Shown piece by piece: positions 33,551-45,427 of a stretch of 64,000 nt of DNA. Numbering within the stretch: position 1 is the stretch's first letter; each line of letters starts with the position of its first letter. This DNA is from Oscheius tipulae (Eukaryota > Nematoda > Chromadorea > Rhabditida > Rhabditidae), in NCBI GenBank assembly GCA_037178975.1, contig JASJZH010000002.1:6003501-6067500 (forward strand). The letters are read 5' to 3'. The notes under the pieces are model-generated. The model did not search any database. It had not been told where the DNA came from and saw only the letters and a program-made list of their open reading frames with translations. A program made the position numbers and the translations under genes.

Positions 33551-36500
33551 CTAAGCCCAGAACTGATGTTCGAAGGTGTGCTGGGCCTCATTGCTTTTCT
33601 TGAGATAGTAGTCATCGGCTTCAGCCTCCTTGCGCACTTTGTACTCTGCACCTGACTCTCCCGGATGCAGATCTTGTCTTGAGCTTCCTCCAGAACACAT
33701 GGACCGGGTGTCATCGTAGCCGCCGCTAATATAAAGGTTTAGTAATAGAATTTGTTGCAAAAACTCACGCGTCCTGTTTGTAGTGGTTCGCCCCTCTCTT
33801 CGCCAGTTCCACGGCTCCGTACAGGACATGGGGCTTCGAGGTTGGACAGGTGGAAGCTGAGTGAGCGAAGGCGTGCCAGTGGGCGATCTTCCTGAGATCT
33901 TCCACGGGGATGGCGGGCTCGTTCAAGTGAACGATGACACGGAGCATCTTGGAGGTCCCGATGTTTGAGTTCTGCGATTTTATCAGAAACTCGTTCTCGG
34001 AGACGCTGATGCTGGTCCCGCTAGGGACGTTGGCCTCAATTGGCTTCAGTTGGCGGGAGGTGTCGACATTGGTAGGAGTCAGCCTGAAAGTTGGCAACGC
34101 TCAATGTCTCTGTTTTTTTGTATGTCTGTTTCTCTGTCTCTGTCTCTCTATCTTCTGTCTCTCTGGCCCTTTCTAAACTCACGTCGTTCCACTGTGTGTG
34201 ACACAGAGAAGGAGGACGATCCGGGCATTCAATCCCCTTGAGGCCAGGGCTGCCTGGATTGCCTGAATTTCGACGGCGACCTTGTCCTGATCTCTCTCAG
34301 AAGCTCCGGCTCGGTAGATGATGATGTCCTGCGGGAAGGTCTTGACGTTCTTCTTGTGGACGTCCAAAGACATTCTGAAGAATCTCTCGAGGTGCCTGAA
34401 ATTGTATATTTCGCCTTGAATCCCGACAAGACCTACTTGATCGAGTACTCGCGGGGATTCTGAAACCAGAATCTTCCGGTGACCTTCTCCGGGATCTCCA
34501 GGGAGTGGCAGAGCCCAATGACAGTGGGATTCTTGACATCAACCCCAAACTGTCGATCAAAGAGACTTTGGGCGGCCGGGTGGGAGAGCTCGAGTCCGAC
34601 GAACATCTTGTTCTTGAGGAGATCACGGGAGCTAAAAGTATACTGTGAAAAAAATGATGTGAAATTTACGCTGCGTCAGAACTTGGGGCGATGATGGCCT
34701 CGTTGACTCCTCCGAGCTTCGGGTTGAACTTCCTAAGGACATTTTCAACGGTCTGGGCACCTCCTCCACCAGTGAACTTTTGTACGGTCTGGCAGCAGAC
34801 GTGCTGGGTCTGGACTCCCGACTGCTCTTCTAGCTTTTTTATTATATCTGTAAAACAATCCTTGTTCACCTAATCTCCACTATCACTATCATTCTCTCTC
34901 GTTTTCTCACTCTGAGCAACTTACGGTGGACATTGTCCAGCTTATCCCTGGTCAAGAAGATAATGATGGCGGCCTTGTCCTCCTTGCAGTCCTTGAACAG
35001 TCTCTCCAGATTTCCTTCCGACCGGGCTTCCCTAATCGTTGCTGATTGTGGGACTGTCATTCCCTTGTTCTTGGCCTCGGAGCTTAATCTCCGATAGAAG
35101 TCGTCTGCCTCCCTCTCCCCAAGGCAACGGTCGAGGACGACCACAAACACCTTGTGAGTAGAGGGGACGACCGCTGGATGGAAGAAGGTCTGGAGACGGT
35201 CTCTTCCTTGGGCGGGAATCGTCCTGAAAAAAATGTTTTTTTTTTGCTGGAGTCTACGGGTAAAAAAATAAATTTGAGACAACTTACTGATGACCGCCTC
35301 CCTCTTTCATCGGAGCTGCGATGATCTTGGCCATGATTTTGAAGAACTGGGAGTCGAGCTTGATCTGTAAATAGGCTTTAAGATTCTCTGACTGTGTTAT
35401 GTCTCACCTGGAAGGCCTCAAGGTACGGATTGCCGCCGTGAATCAGCTGCATCTTCTCTAGTTCCATTTTTGCACTGCTCTGCTGCTCGTGAGGCAGAGT
35501 TCTGGCCAGTTTGTAAACCTCTTCAGCCTGCTTTCCGAGATGAGCCGTTCCGATGCGGTGTCCTTGAGTGACACGGCAATACTCGAGAGGATAGTAGCAC
35601 TTTCTGTTGCCAATTTTCTCCACGGCTAGCGGAAGGTCAGGGTACTTGATGGTCTTGCTGTACGTCTGGCGGTAGTACTCCTGCACGGTTATCTCATTCC
35701 CGTCCTTTGTTTGGAATCGGGTGCTGCATAGATGGTTTGGAATTACAAGGGGGAAGAAACTAACTTGGCGGCTGTGCTGTCCCACTCAATGTCACGGAGG
35801 GAGAAGTAGCGCTTCTTCCCCTTTGGGAGGTGAGTACACTCGATGAAGATATCTACACAGTAATAATAGCTCGACCGTTGTTACAGAATTTACTCTTAAG
35901 TGCAGCAGCGCTCTGTCGACAGGCCCCCTTGTCCTTGGAAAGACACTCGACTGCCTCGCGCTCGCTTCGACGATTCAGAAGCTCCTCGCAGTACTTGAGC
36001 ACTGGGAGATCGGAGTGGAAGGCCGTAGCCGTGCCTGGAAAGAAAGAGATAAAAGAGGGAAACAGAGAGACAAAAAGACTGATAGCCAAAACTCAATACT
36101 TACTGGATACCTGGAGGACAATGAACTCGTTTCCGATCGTTTTGGTCGTCTTCTCGAGACCTTTGCGGATCTCTTTGGCTTGACCAATGTTCTGGGGCCT
36201 GGCGTGGCTGTCATACGACCTCTGGCCGTAGTTGAGGTAGTTCCCTTCGTGGGCCAGTGAGCTGGTGATCACGTCGAAGAACTTCTGTGATTCTCGACTC
36301 GGGTCGCTGCGATTGAACTTCGGACCGCTAATATACAACTAAAGACAATGAAAATAAGAGTCAACTAATGATACTACCTTGTTCGTGTAGGTGAGGGTGA
36401 CCTTGAACTCCTTGAAGTTCTTCAGATAGCCGCTGACCTTCTCAGGGAAGATGTAAGCCACCTCGTCTTTCGTGAAGGTCCACTCCTTCTTCACTCCTTT

Positions 36501-38094
36501 TGCCACCTGGTACAGTTCCTCACTGACTGTGTACAGGGTATAGCCTCCATCGAAGACTGTGCCATACCGGTTCTTTCCGAAAGTGTCTGGCTCCCTGGTG
36601 ATCAGAGTGTAGAGAACGTTGAAGACACATCGCTCCTTCTGGATGGCTGCCTGGCTGAAAAAGGATTCCGTTCAAAAAGTCACAGAGCTAGAACTTACTC
36701 ATTCTTCGGGGTAATGCAGATGTCCTTCGGGCCAGAATTGGATCCATCCGGTCTGTCAGGCCGTGTGATGAACATGTCAAAGTGGAATCGGTAGACGAAC
36801 TGACGTTCGGCATGGATCTTGAGGGCGTTCATGGAAACCTCGAGCTCTGTGGCTGAGCCACTCTGCTGGAATTGTTGTCCTTCATATCCCCCGCGGTTTC
36901 CGTACTCGGGCTTGTCTGCAAACGAGAGGATGAACTACAATTTTTGAGCAGAAGAGTGCCTTCTTTGTCTCTCTGTAAATTCTTAAACACTGACTCTCTT
37001 GCTTGAAATCTCTCTGTCCACCTCCGTAGTCACCACAGCCTCCTCCGCGGAAGCTTCCTCTCTGATTTCCTCCGAACCGTCTGCGGCCTCCATCACAGCC
37101 GTAGCCAGCACGATGTCCTTGATCTCCTCGTCTGTCTCCATAGCTTTCTCTGTCGTCTCTTCTGTCTCCTCCAAAGGTTTCTTTGTCGCCACCGCGATCT
37201 CCTCCACGGTAGCTTCCCCTGCCTCTTTCGAATCCTCCTCGTCCACCTCCTCGGTCTCCATGATTACCATATTCTCCACAGAATACGTCTCGACCACCTC
37301 TGTACTCATCGCGTCTGAGGTCCTCGTCTCGGGAACGGACCTGATATGCTCCTTGGTGGCTCTCTTCGTACTTCACCTCCGGTTGACCGTAAGGTGGTCC
37401 CTGCTGGTATCTGTTCTCGGCATGACGCTTTTCGAACATTCCCTGGTCTGATAGAGGTCCAGCTTCCCGAGGCGGATCTGATGCGAAGGCTCTGGACGGG
37501 TCTTTCTGTCTGCTGTGTCTAAAAAGGAATGCATGAGCAGAAGAATGCCTTCTTTGTCTCACTGTCTCCCTAACTCTTTACCTCTCTGTCTCTCAACTTA
37601 TAAAATTTTTTTTAAAAAGGCTCACCCTGGACGATCAAGTTCATCCCTCTTTCTCTTGGACGACTCTGAGGATCTCTGATCAGCTGGTCTTTTCGATGTA
37701 CTATGTGTTTCGTCAATACTCTTTTCAATATTGTCTAATATATCCTGAAATTTGGATTCTAGAAAATATAGAGACACTCTAAATACCATGTTGTTCTAGA
37801 TCAAGCTTATGGGCGATGTTTGCTTGGAGCAGTTTGATCTCTGAAGATACATCATTAGTCAAGCGCGCTGTTGAACAGCTGAGAGAAGACTGTTAATAGT
37901 CAAAAAAGACAATCTCTGATTGACACCAAAAATTGATTTACCGTACTGTTCAAAAATATGAGTCAGCAAAAAAACGAACTGTTCTTTGCTTGGGTTTAGT
38001 TTAGTTATTGCGATTTCAACGTGTTCGCGTGTCGTATTCTATGCTGGTTCCATTGAACTTATTATCTAGCCACTCGCATCAAACTTTGTCCCAT
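33551..38094 (-). CDS. Argonaute, WAGO-like, with RGG-rich N-terminus, slicer residues lost
   Basis: Small-RNA-guided silencing protein. Exons run from about 38.0 kb down to the TAG at 33551. The N-terminus has helical segments (I-T-K-L-N-P-S-K-E-Q-F) and a Ser/Lys-rich stretch. A long RGG/Gly-Arg-Asp exon (about 37018-37520) follows, then N domain, PAZ (R-Y-F-S-L-R-D-I-E-W to C-Y-Y-P-L-E-Y-C), MID and PIWI. PIWI has V-G-L-E-L-S-H-P where D is usual, I-I-I-Y-R-A-G-A-S instead of Y-R-D-G, P-S-G-T-S-I-S for the G-T-x-x-D site, and L-Y-G-A-V-E-L-A-K-R-G without the final H or D. The end L-A-K-R-G-A-N-H-Y resembles nematode WAGO proteins. It should bind small RNA but not cleave. The start is uncertain: 38094 (M-G-Q-S-L-M-R) lies in LINE-derived sequence. 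Confidence 0.88.
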
Positions 38095-39135
38095 TTTGCT
38101 TGCGAAACTGTCACTCCATCCGGGTTTCGGTAGTCCTGTTGGGGCATCTCTCTCTAACATCTGCGACTTTGGTCTTCCCCAGGCAGCAAGGATCCTTCTT
38201 TTTTTTCAAGGGCTGGGATCCTGTCGAACAAAATTCTTTGGCCCAGTTAGATTGCTTTGGTCTTGTATTGCATTCTCACTCCTTCTACTTTGATAGCCGC
38301 TGGTTGCATATAATGAATGTCTTTTCCATGTTCAATTCCAATCCTACTGCTTTGCTGGCATCGGATAGTTCTTGAAGCATTTGTTCAGCTGCAGCGGCGG
38401 AAATAGAGACTAATACTATACCATCCGCAAAACGAAAATTCGAGAGCCATTGTTCTTAGATGTTAATACCTTTTTCATTCCAGAATACCGTGGCAGAAAA
38501 GAGGGCCTGCGAAATCGTGTCATCTTGCCTCACTCCTCGTTGGACATCCAATTCAGCTGATCCATTAACTGCGTTGACTTGGATATTGGCGTGCATGTAG
38601 ATGTTGTGGAGTAGACGAATGAATTTGGCCGGAACTCCTCGTGTGTAGAGCGATTTCCAAACGGCTGAATCCCTTTTTGTACTCGATGATGACTAGGAAG
38701 AAGGACAGATTGTATTCTTGACTTCTTTGGATGAGCTCGTTTACGGCCTATATATTGACACGTTGACAATCCTTTTCGGAAGCCATTGCGGTTGGGGCGT
38801 TTTCGGTACCATGTGTTCATGCAGAAAAGCTCGTGTTCATGACAGAAATCAGCTAGCATTCGCCCTTTGTCATTTCGGTCGCCAAGGCCATGTTCTCCAA
38901 TAAATGTCTCTCCATCTTCATGTAGTCCCACTTTTGCATTCATGTCGCCTAGCACGCCCTTATATAATTGAAGACCATTCATCTGTTGTTGATGAGAGGA
39001 TCTTAGAGCTCGAATCACGTTGTCTAGGCATTCATCGTAGTCCTGGTCGGCATTTGCGGAAGTAGGTGCATAGAGACAGACAACACGGAGATAGACTTTC
39101 TGATGCACAAGGATTCTGTTTGCCGGGTACAAAAT
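38095..39135 (-). mobile_element. Decayed non-LTR retrotransposon (RTE-like LINE)
   Basis: Minus strand. The 5' part (about 39130-38600) encodes an apurinic-type endonuclease piece: V-C-L-Y-A-P-T-S, G-D-M-N-A-K-V-G and N-T-W-Y-R-K-R-P-N. A reverse-transcriptase piece follows at about 38550-38300: R-G-V-R-Q-D-D-T-I-S-Q-A-L-F-S-A, a stop codon, then F-R-F-A-D-G-I-V-L, where F/Y-A-D-D is expected. A C-terminal piece (about 38290-38100) is broken by stops. Much of the RT palm between endonuclease and R-G-V-R-Q is missing. It is a dead copy whose 3' end abuts or overlaps the 5' end of the Argonaute gene on the same strand. Confidence 0.8.
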
Positions 39136-41342
39136 CGATAAAGGGGACAGAGAAGAATGAGTTTCCTCTTTGTGATATTTTCTCCCTTTGTGATCTATGT
39201 ACCCGAACTAAAGAAAACTGATAAGTGACCTAGTAACTAAAGCAAATAGAGAGATTGATTGTAAACCACTCGTAAAGTAATTGATTTGGTTTTGGAAAGG
39301 ACAGCCTACTATGTAGCAAATTGACCAAGACGTAATGCTTGTCGGATACAGTGGCCGAATGGAAGGGGGAACAAAAGACATGGAGAGAGACAGTCGGTTG
39401 ACAGAGACAGAGAGACAGGGAGATAGACAGATAGGGAGGCAAAATGGAATATTTTCCACTGCAAAGGTGTTATCGTGTCAGCCACAGTCTGATCATGTAG
39501 ACAAGGACAGGATCAGAAAGATCAGACTAGACTGATAGAATATGGGAATGACAGAATCTATCTGACCGATTGACAGACAAAACATGTCAGTTCTGAGATG
39601 TCAAGGGAATAGGTAGGCGAAAGAAAGTCTTAATGAGAGCGAGGCCCGTCTAAAAAAAAGTGCTGCAAGGGCTGTAGGAAAGTTTGGAAACACATGTAAA
39701 AGTATCTTGGATGACGATCTGAAGAGTCCTAGCAGTAGCCAAAGCTTTTTTGTTTGTAGTCAGTCAAAAACTCAAATGTTCCCCAAAGGAAAAAAATAAT
39801 AAATGTACAGAGATACCGAAAGCGCTTGTGCAATGAAGTAGTGCTACGTCCGCTAAAAATACGTCGCCAATAACCTACGACTCTCTCTTCGTGGCACACA
39901 GCCCCGCCCACTGTAGAGCGGCCGTTCGACTTCGCAATAGTTTTTTTTTCTAGTAATGATGGAGTAGCGTTAGAGATTGGCTTTCCAGATAAAAGCTGCG
40001 AGAACTTGACAACTGGCTTGAGGAGCCAGCTGGTCAGTTTATATTTTGCAGGGAATGAGCCAGTGTGGGTAGATGTTTTTGATGGAGCTGCAGAGAGAGA
40101 TAGAGAGAAAGTTTACTAATCTCCTAGAAAGAGTACTGATGGGTGCAAATAGGGTAATTGACGGTAAACGATAAGAGTCTAGGGGTCAGCGGGAGTCCAA
40201 ATCTAGTTGTAAAGGCCTGAATCTCACAGTCTATTGTGATTTCGGCTTGCCCAGGTAGAGCCGGTCTAAGACACATCCGGATTGTGAGAAATTGGCTAAA
40301 AGATGACTCAGGGTTGTCTGGAACCAGAAAAAAGGCAAAGACAAGTCTCCCAACAGGCTTGGTACGCAATTGCGGATCTTGTTTGTTTTCTTATCTTCCA
40401 GATGATCCTACCATTAAATTTGACAGATGTTTGCTTTTTTAATATCTTTTTCGATTGTAATGTTGGCACAAGTCAGCTTTGGGGGAAGCCTGGAAACTCA
40501 GGTAATGGAGAAGCGGCGCAGCCGCCTGTTTACAATACTAAATCAAAACAAGGATGGCGGAGCTGGTCGTTAGTAAAGTTTAGTATGTTAGCAAAGTTTT
40601 CAGCCCTGAGTTGACTGCGAATACAAAAGACCTAGTTCTATCTCGCATGCCGGCTGATTGGTGGACATGGCCATGTTGACAAGGTTGCAAAAAACGTGTG
40701 ACAGTAAGTAGTTTAAAGTGAGAAGGACTATCATTGACTATTCGAGAAGTCAAGTGAGTCAATAGAAGCCCTGATTCGAAATGAATTCTTTCGGCTCAGT
40801 GTGGCTGATGTTCACAGGCTTGATACTACCTTACTTCCTCCTCGTATCCACTTTATTGCCTCTCCTTTTGGCGTATATTGTCCTTTTAATACATCGTTGA
40901 AAACTAACGAGACGCCATGGAAAAATTACGTTACCGATCTTCCCGCGCACAGAAACTGAGCACCTGTTGATCTGTTATGACAGTTGCTCCACACAGTATG
41001 ATGAAGAAGTCAGACCCGGATGACCTGTCTATTGCGTGGGGTCATTAGACTCTGACGTCGTTGCTTTGAGATCAGTTCGTCTAAACAGTTGTGACCATAA
41101 AGTCTAAAACTATTAATCTTACGGTACCATTCACCGTTTGAAAAATAGGAAGTTGTATGCTGTCTATTCGACCTCTATCCCGGGATGACGATGTTGACGG
41201 AATGAAATTATATTTTGGTGCTGCGCGCTTTCGTCCGAAGTGCGTCCGACAAATGGTGGCATCAGGAGTTCATTATCTGCTTTCTCTTCCATATTTTTTC
41301 TTACAACCCTGCAGAAACAAAAAAAAAAGCAATTTAGAAGCA
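39136..41342. other. Intergenic region
   Basis: No supported exon chain or RNA gene. Several GACAGA-rich runs occur (39390-39440 and around 40090). The last bases before 41343 include a CCCTGCAG acceptor, possibly for trans-splicing of the thioesterase gene. Confidence 0.4.
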
Positions 41343-41899
41343 ATGTCTGCTACGAAACATCTGGAAACCTTGGCCAAAATCTGCAAGAAGTTCGGAGGAA
41401 CGAACAACTACCAGGCCTGCGCCAGAGCTGTAGATTTTTATTCACAAAATCATTTTTCCCCTTCTTCAGGTCCGCCCCATTTCTGCCGAAGAAGGCCGTG
41501 TCCGTGTCGAATTTGAGGTGACAGAGGACCTTACCAATCCTAATGTAAACCAATTTCGGATAAAAATATCAGAACTTTCCAGAAAACTCTTCACGGAGGC
41601 TGTACGGCTACGATGATCGATATCTGGACCACGGCGGCCTGTCTTCTCACTCCTCGCGGCTTCATCAACACCGTCTCCGTCAGTCTCAACGTTGAGTTCG
41701 TTTCTTTCTACCAAATCTTCTAGAATTTTTACTTTTCAGTTTCCTGACCGCTGCCAAAATGGGCGAGACTGTCGTTCTAGACGGTCGGGTTCTTCGGATG
41801 GGACGGACCAAGTGCTACACCGAGGCCGAGCTGTTCCGTAAGAGCGACATGAAGATGATCGCCAAAGGTCTCCATGTCAAGGAGATTTTGAGCAAATAG
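41343..41899 (+). CDS. ACOT13/THEM2-like acyl-CoA thioesterase
   Basis: Hotdog-fold enzyme that hydrolyses medium and long acyl-CoA; the vertebrate protein is mitochondrion-associated. Four exons give about 146 residues, close to the 140 of the vertebrate protein: M-S-A-T-K-H-L-E-T-L-A-K-I, V-R-P-I-S-A-E-E-G-R-V, K-T-L-H-G-G-C-T-A-T-M-I-D and F-L-T-A-A-K-M-G-E-T-V. The catalytic signature T-N-x-x-K-T-L-H-G-G with the downstream Asp (T-A-T-M-I-D) is kept. The C-terminus is G-L-H-V-K-E-I-L-S-K. AATAAA lies about 20 bases after the stop. Stop codons of this gene and the convergent eIF2D gene are 62 bp apart. Confidence 0.9.
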
Positions 41900-41961
41900 A
41901 CTGGTAGATTTAATAAACTTGATAGTAACAATTCGCATAAAATCTTTATACTTTCTCTAAA

Positions 41962-44728
41962 CTATTTCTTCTTTTTGGGCGCCAAATCCAACCCCTCTAT
42001 GTACTTCTTGTCTATCCCGTACTGGCTCATCAGGATCTCGCCGATTTGGGCTACCTAAATCCGTTTTAAAAAAAGTATTAAAAAAATTCACCTGATTTCC
42101 TTGGACCTGCAGCTGTGGGCCCTCGCAATTCACGGCTCCTTCTTGTGTCGTTGCACTCGTGGCCATACTTACCTGTAATTTTTTGCCGTTTTCGAAAAAG
42201 AGACTAAAGTACCTGAATTTCCCGACACAGTACCTTGGCCTCAAGGCCGAATACGGCCAAATTGTTAAGCAGGGTAACCTTCTTGTTGCCGGAGCGGGTT
42301 TCCACCTTGAAGACGAGCTTCGGAATGCTCATCTTTTTGACGAGTTCGCGTCCATCCGGCATCTTCAGGACGTAGGTCTTGGTCATTTTCGATTGGATGT
42401 TCTGCATGAGCGTATTCCAATCGACTACGTCTTTGTCCGTCTTGACCAGAGAGCCAAGAAGTGGGTCCAAACGAACCCCATTCCCGGCGGCGAGGTTCTG
42501 AAAACGTGGAAACTATCACAAAGGCTTCAATCAACAGGTCTTCTCAGCGTGACCCAGTCGGTTAGCTGACTGTCTGACTACGGAGCAACAATTCCCGGGT
42601 TCGGCCCGAAGACGTGACAATCATTTTTCCATGACGGACATGACGCCGATTATTATTGCTTTTTCACTTCCGTTAGTGCAACATTTAGAGAGCAGAACTT
42701 AAATTGTGCAGAAAAACAGGCTCACACAATGCGGGGAATACCACTTTTAGAGAGCAAGATGGTTTTCTAAGTTTAACGCGGTTCGGGTTGAAAGTTTAAC
42801 AAAACAAGTAAGGTAGAGTTTTAAGGTTACCACTTGCCAGATGTGAGGTTTGTGGTAACTGGATTTCTTCTCGAGGAAAAGGCAATAAAAAGTACTACCC
42901 ACCTCTGCTTTTACGTACTGCGTGATCAGAGCCCGAGTATCGGCCGGCGTGAGCAGAAGACCCTTTGTGACCTTCGTAAACGTGTTAAAGAAGCCGAGAA
43001 CGTTTTCGGTAATCTGAATTATTATAGATTTTCAAAGCAAAACGGATCTTACAGCGAAATATTCGATAATTGTGGGCCCTTTACTCGGCCCGGCGGCTAC
43101 TTCTTCGTCATTTATGCGCTCGTCCGTGACTTCAAAATGTCGAATGGCTGGATGGTCCCAGTTGACCTCGGCTATCAAATCTACGCCTTTTCCCTTCGCC
43201 TTAAGCTTGATAATGGCTCCGTCCGGGTGCTTTATCATCTTTAAAAGAGGTAAGAAAATTAGAAGGAGCTAACCTCGTCTAAAAAGTTGGCAAATTTCTT
43301 GTATTTGGTCTTCTTCATATCCAGACGGCGATTGGCGGGCACACATTTTAGGAGGCACTGCGAGTAGAATTGTCCAACATCCATAGGCAGAGTCGCCTTC
43401 TTGGTCAGACGATACTTTAGGGCGGCGATGAAGCATCTTTGCAGCTGAAAAATAGTCCAACTTCTGAGTTCAAAAATGCGACTAAAGGAAAAGTCTCACA
43501 TCAAAAACAGTCAGCATCTTTACAGCATGGCTCATTTGGTAAGAGAGCCTATTACAAATCCAAATAAGTCAGGTTTGTTCCATATGTCTGACAAAAGATT
43601 TTATGCGAGACTTTTCGATCTCAAGGCGACATTTTTGAGGTTTGCGCAGCAAAGTCGTAGAGGAGATCAATTACTACAACTTTGCCGAACATCTGAGCGT
43701 TAAAAAATGTGGTTTTGACCTCGAAAAGTTCATTATTGTTTGCACTGAAAGCATGCGTTTGGACTTTGTAACTGATAAAAAAATAGGAGATTTCATGATT
43801 TAGGTGTCTCTATCAGCAAAATCAACAATTCATCGCTTTCCAAAGAAAGCAAGGACTTACCAACTGCTCAACGGGCTCATCGGACTCCACGTCGTCTTCT
43901 TTCGTCTTCTCCTCGATTTCCGTCGCTGCCACGTTGTTTACCAACTCGTCAATTGAGGTATCTGGAGATGCTTTTTAAAAGAAAAGTTTCTAGCCCACCT
44001 TTTGTTGTGTCTTCATAGTTTTCCGTTTTCTCATCTATTGGCGCCGGATAGATTTCCTCCAACTCAAAGTCATGTGCTGTTCCTCGTGGCCCGAATTCCC
44101 TGAAGACATGGTTTGAAAAACGGCTTATTAGATGAACCAGAGAGTATCTTTGACGACGTGTATGGTCTGGACGCCTTTGCCGAGAAATTTGCCTGTGACC
44201 ACGTCATCCGAAGACATGAGAGCACAACCGACAGCAACTGGTCGTACCTTTCCCTCAATATTGAGTCCAATGGCCACGACATCGCCTCTTTTGAATGTTG
44301 GCACAGGGAAACTTTTCGCGACGCCTGGAATGAGTCCAATAGGATCGGAAAAAGAGGTACCTTGGAGCATGAGATCGGCTCCGTTCTCAAGAAACTGAAG
44401 CACTGGCTCGTGTACGACGAGAAGCGGGTAGACGGACGGCGATTTCCAGAGAAAGTAGACGGTCGGCACAAGGATTCCAGTCTCCTCGAAGTCAAAAAAG
44501 AGGGGAATCTTGTCGAAGAGATAAAGGTTTGTGGCGACTTCATGGAAGGTGACGGCCTTGACATGAGCCACCTGTGATTTCTTGTCCACTACATTCGAGC
44601 TCTCGCCTGGAATCCGAGCCAGTAGTTTTCGTCTGAAAATGATGATACTTGGGATGTAAAAGAGGAATCTACATATCAGAATTCTTTAGGTTTACGTTTT
44701 TCTTTACGTGGAAGGGCTTCTTGAACAT
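41962..44728 (-). CDS. Translation initiation factor eIF2D (ligatin)
   Basis: Promotes GTP-independent delivery of tRNA to the ribosomal P site and recycling of 40S subunits. The N-terminus M-F-K-K-P-F-H-V-K-K-N-V, then S-D-R-R-K-L-L-A-R, is diagnostic of the family. A PUA-type region follows (G-A-D-L-M-L-Q-G, then F-K-R-G-D-V-V-A-I-G). An acidic linker precedes a SWIB-like segment (K-K-T-K-Y-K-K-F-A-N-F-L). The C-terminal SUI1/eIF1 domain has S-G-N-K-K-V-T-L-L-N-N-L and L-Q-V-Q-G-N-Q, ending Y-I-E-G-L-D-L-A-P-K-K-K-K. About nine exons. The ATG follows a TTTTCCAG acceptor by eight bases, suggesting trans-splicing. Upstream it faces the NDUFB6-like gene across 700 bp. Confidence 0.93.
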
Positions 44729-45427
44729 TTTGGGGTCTGGAAAAGTTGATTAGGATGGAAACCGTAGGGGAACGAGACGAAAAAGTTCGAAAAAAAAAAA
44801 CATTTAACTGGCGCGCTGTTTACAAACCAAAACGCGCTCTGGAGCTACTCGAGAGCTGTGACAGCTACACCCTCAAGCTTTACAAGTTTATCCAATTTTT
44901 TTTATACATTTCCATACAGAATACCTTGATAATCGTCGCGTTAGGCTATTAGGTTTCTTTTCCTTTCTGTTGAATCCATACTGATGCTCCTAGCAGCGAT
45001 GCAATGCGTACAAAATTTGAGCCTCGAAATACACAAAATCTCTAAAAACAAAGAGAAACACCGACACTTCCGCAGAAAACACTTGCCCGAATATTAAATT
45101 ACTGTAGTTTTTATTGACTACCGTAAGCAATTTCTGCGCGGGGATTCAAACAAGCGGAATTCAGTATTTTTCCGCAACCTGTTGTACAAATGCTGGATTT
45201 CTGCCTTTTTTTCAGTCTTTCTGGTGTAAAAACTTGGCTTGACGTTGATAAACAAGGTAAGGATCACTTTGGAGTCATTTGCCACAAATTTTTAATCGCA
45301 GAGAGCCTCGAAACAACAATTGTCGCAAGAAGTTGGCCACTATCTTCTCCTCCTCTCTTATTTCTCGTTATTTTTTCTTTCCTCAGTACTTTTAAACTTC
45401 AACTGATCATAAGTATCCTTTTCAGTC
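44729..45427. other. Divergent promoter region (eIF2D / NDUFB6)
   Basis: About 700 bases between two housekeeping start codons pointing apart. No exon is recognised; presumably a bidirectional promoter. Confidence 0.45.

Noticed and set aside
36999-37451. Ser/Val-rich plus-strand open frame over the Argonaute RGG exon
   Set aside because: Antisense shadow of Arg/Gly/Asp codons; the minus frame continues into N, PAZ and PIWI domains by spliced exons.
38530-39132. 200-residue minus-strand frame as a host gene
   Set aside because: It is the endonuclease part of a LINE, followed by reverse-transcriptase motifs with stops and F-A-D-G in place of F-A-D-D.
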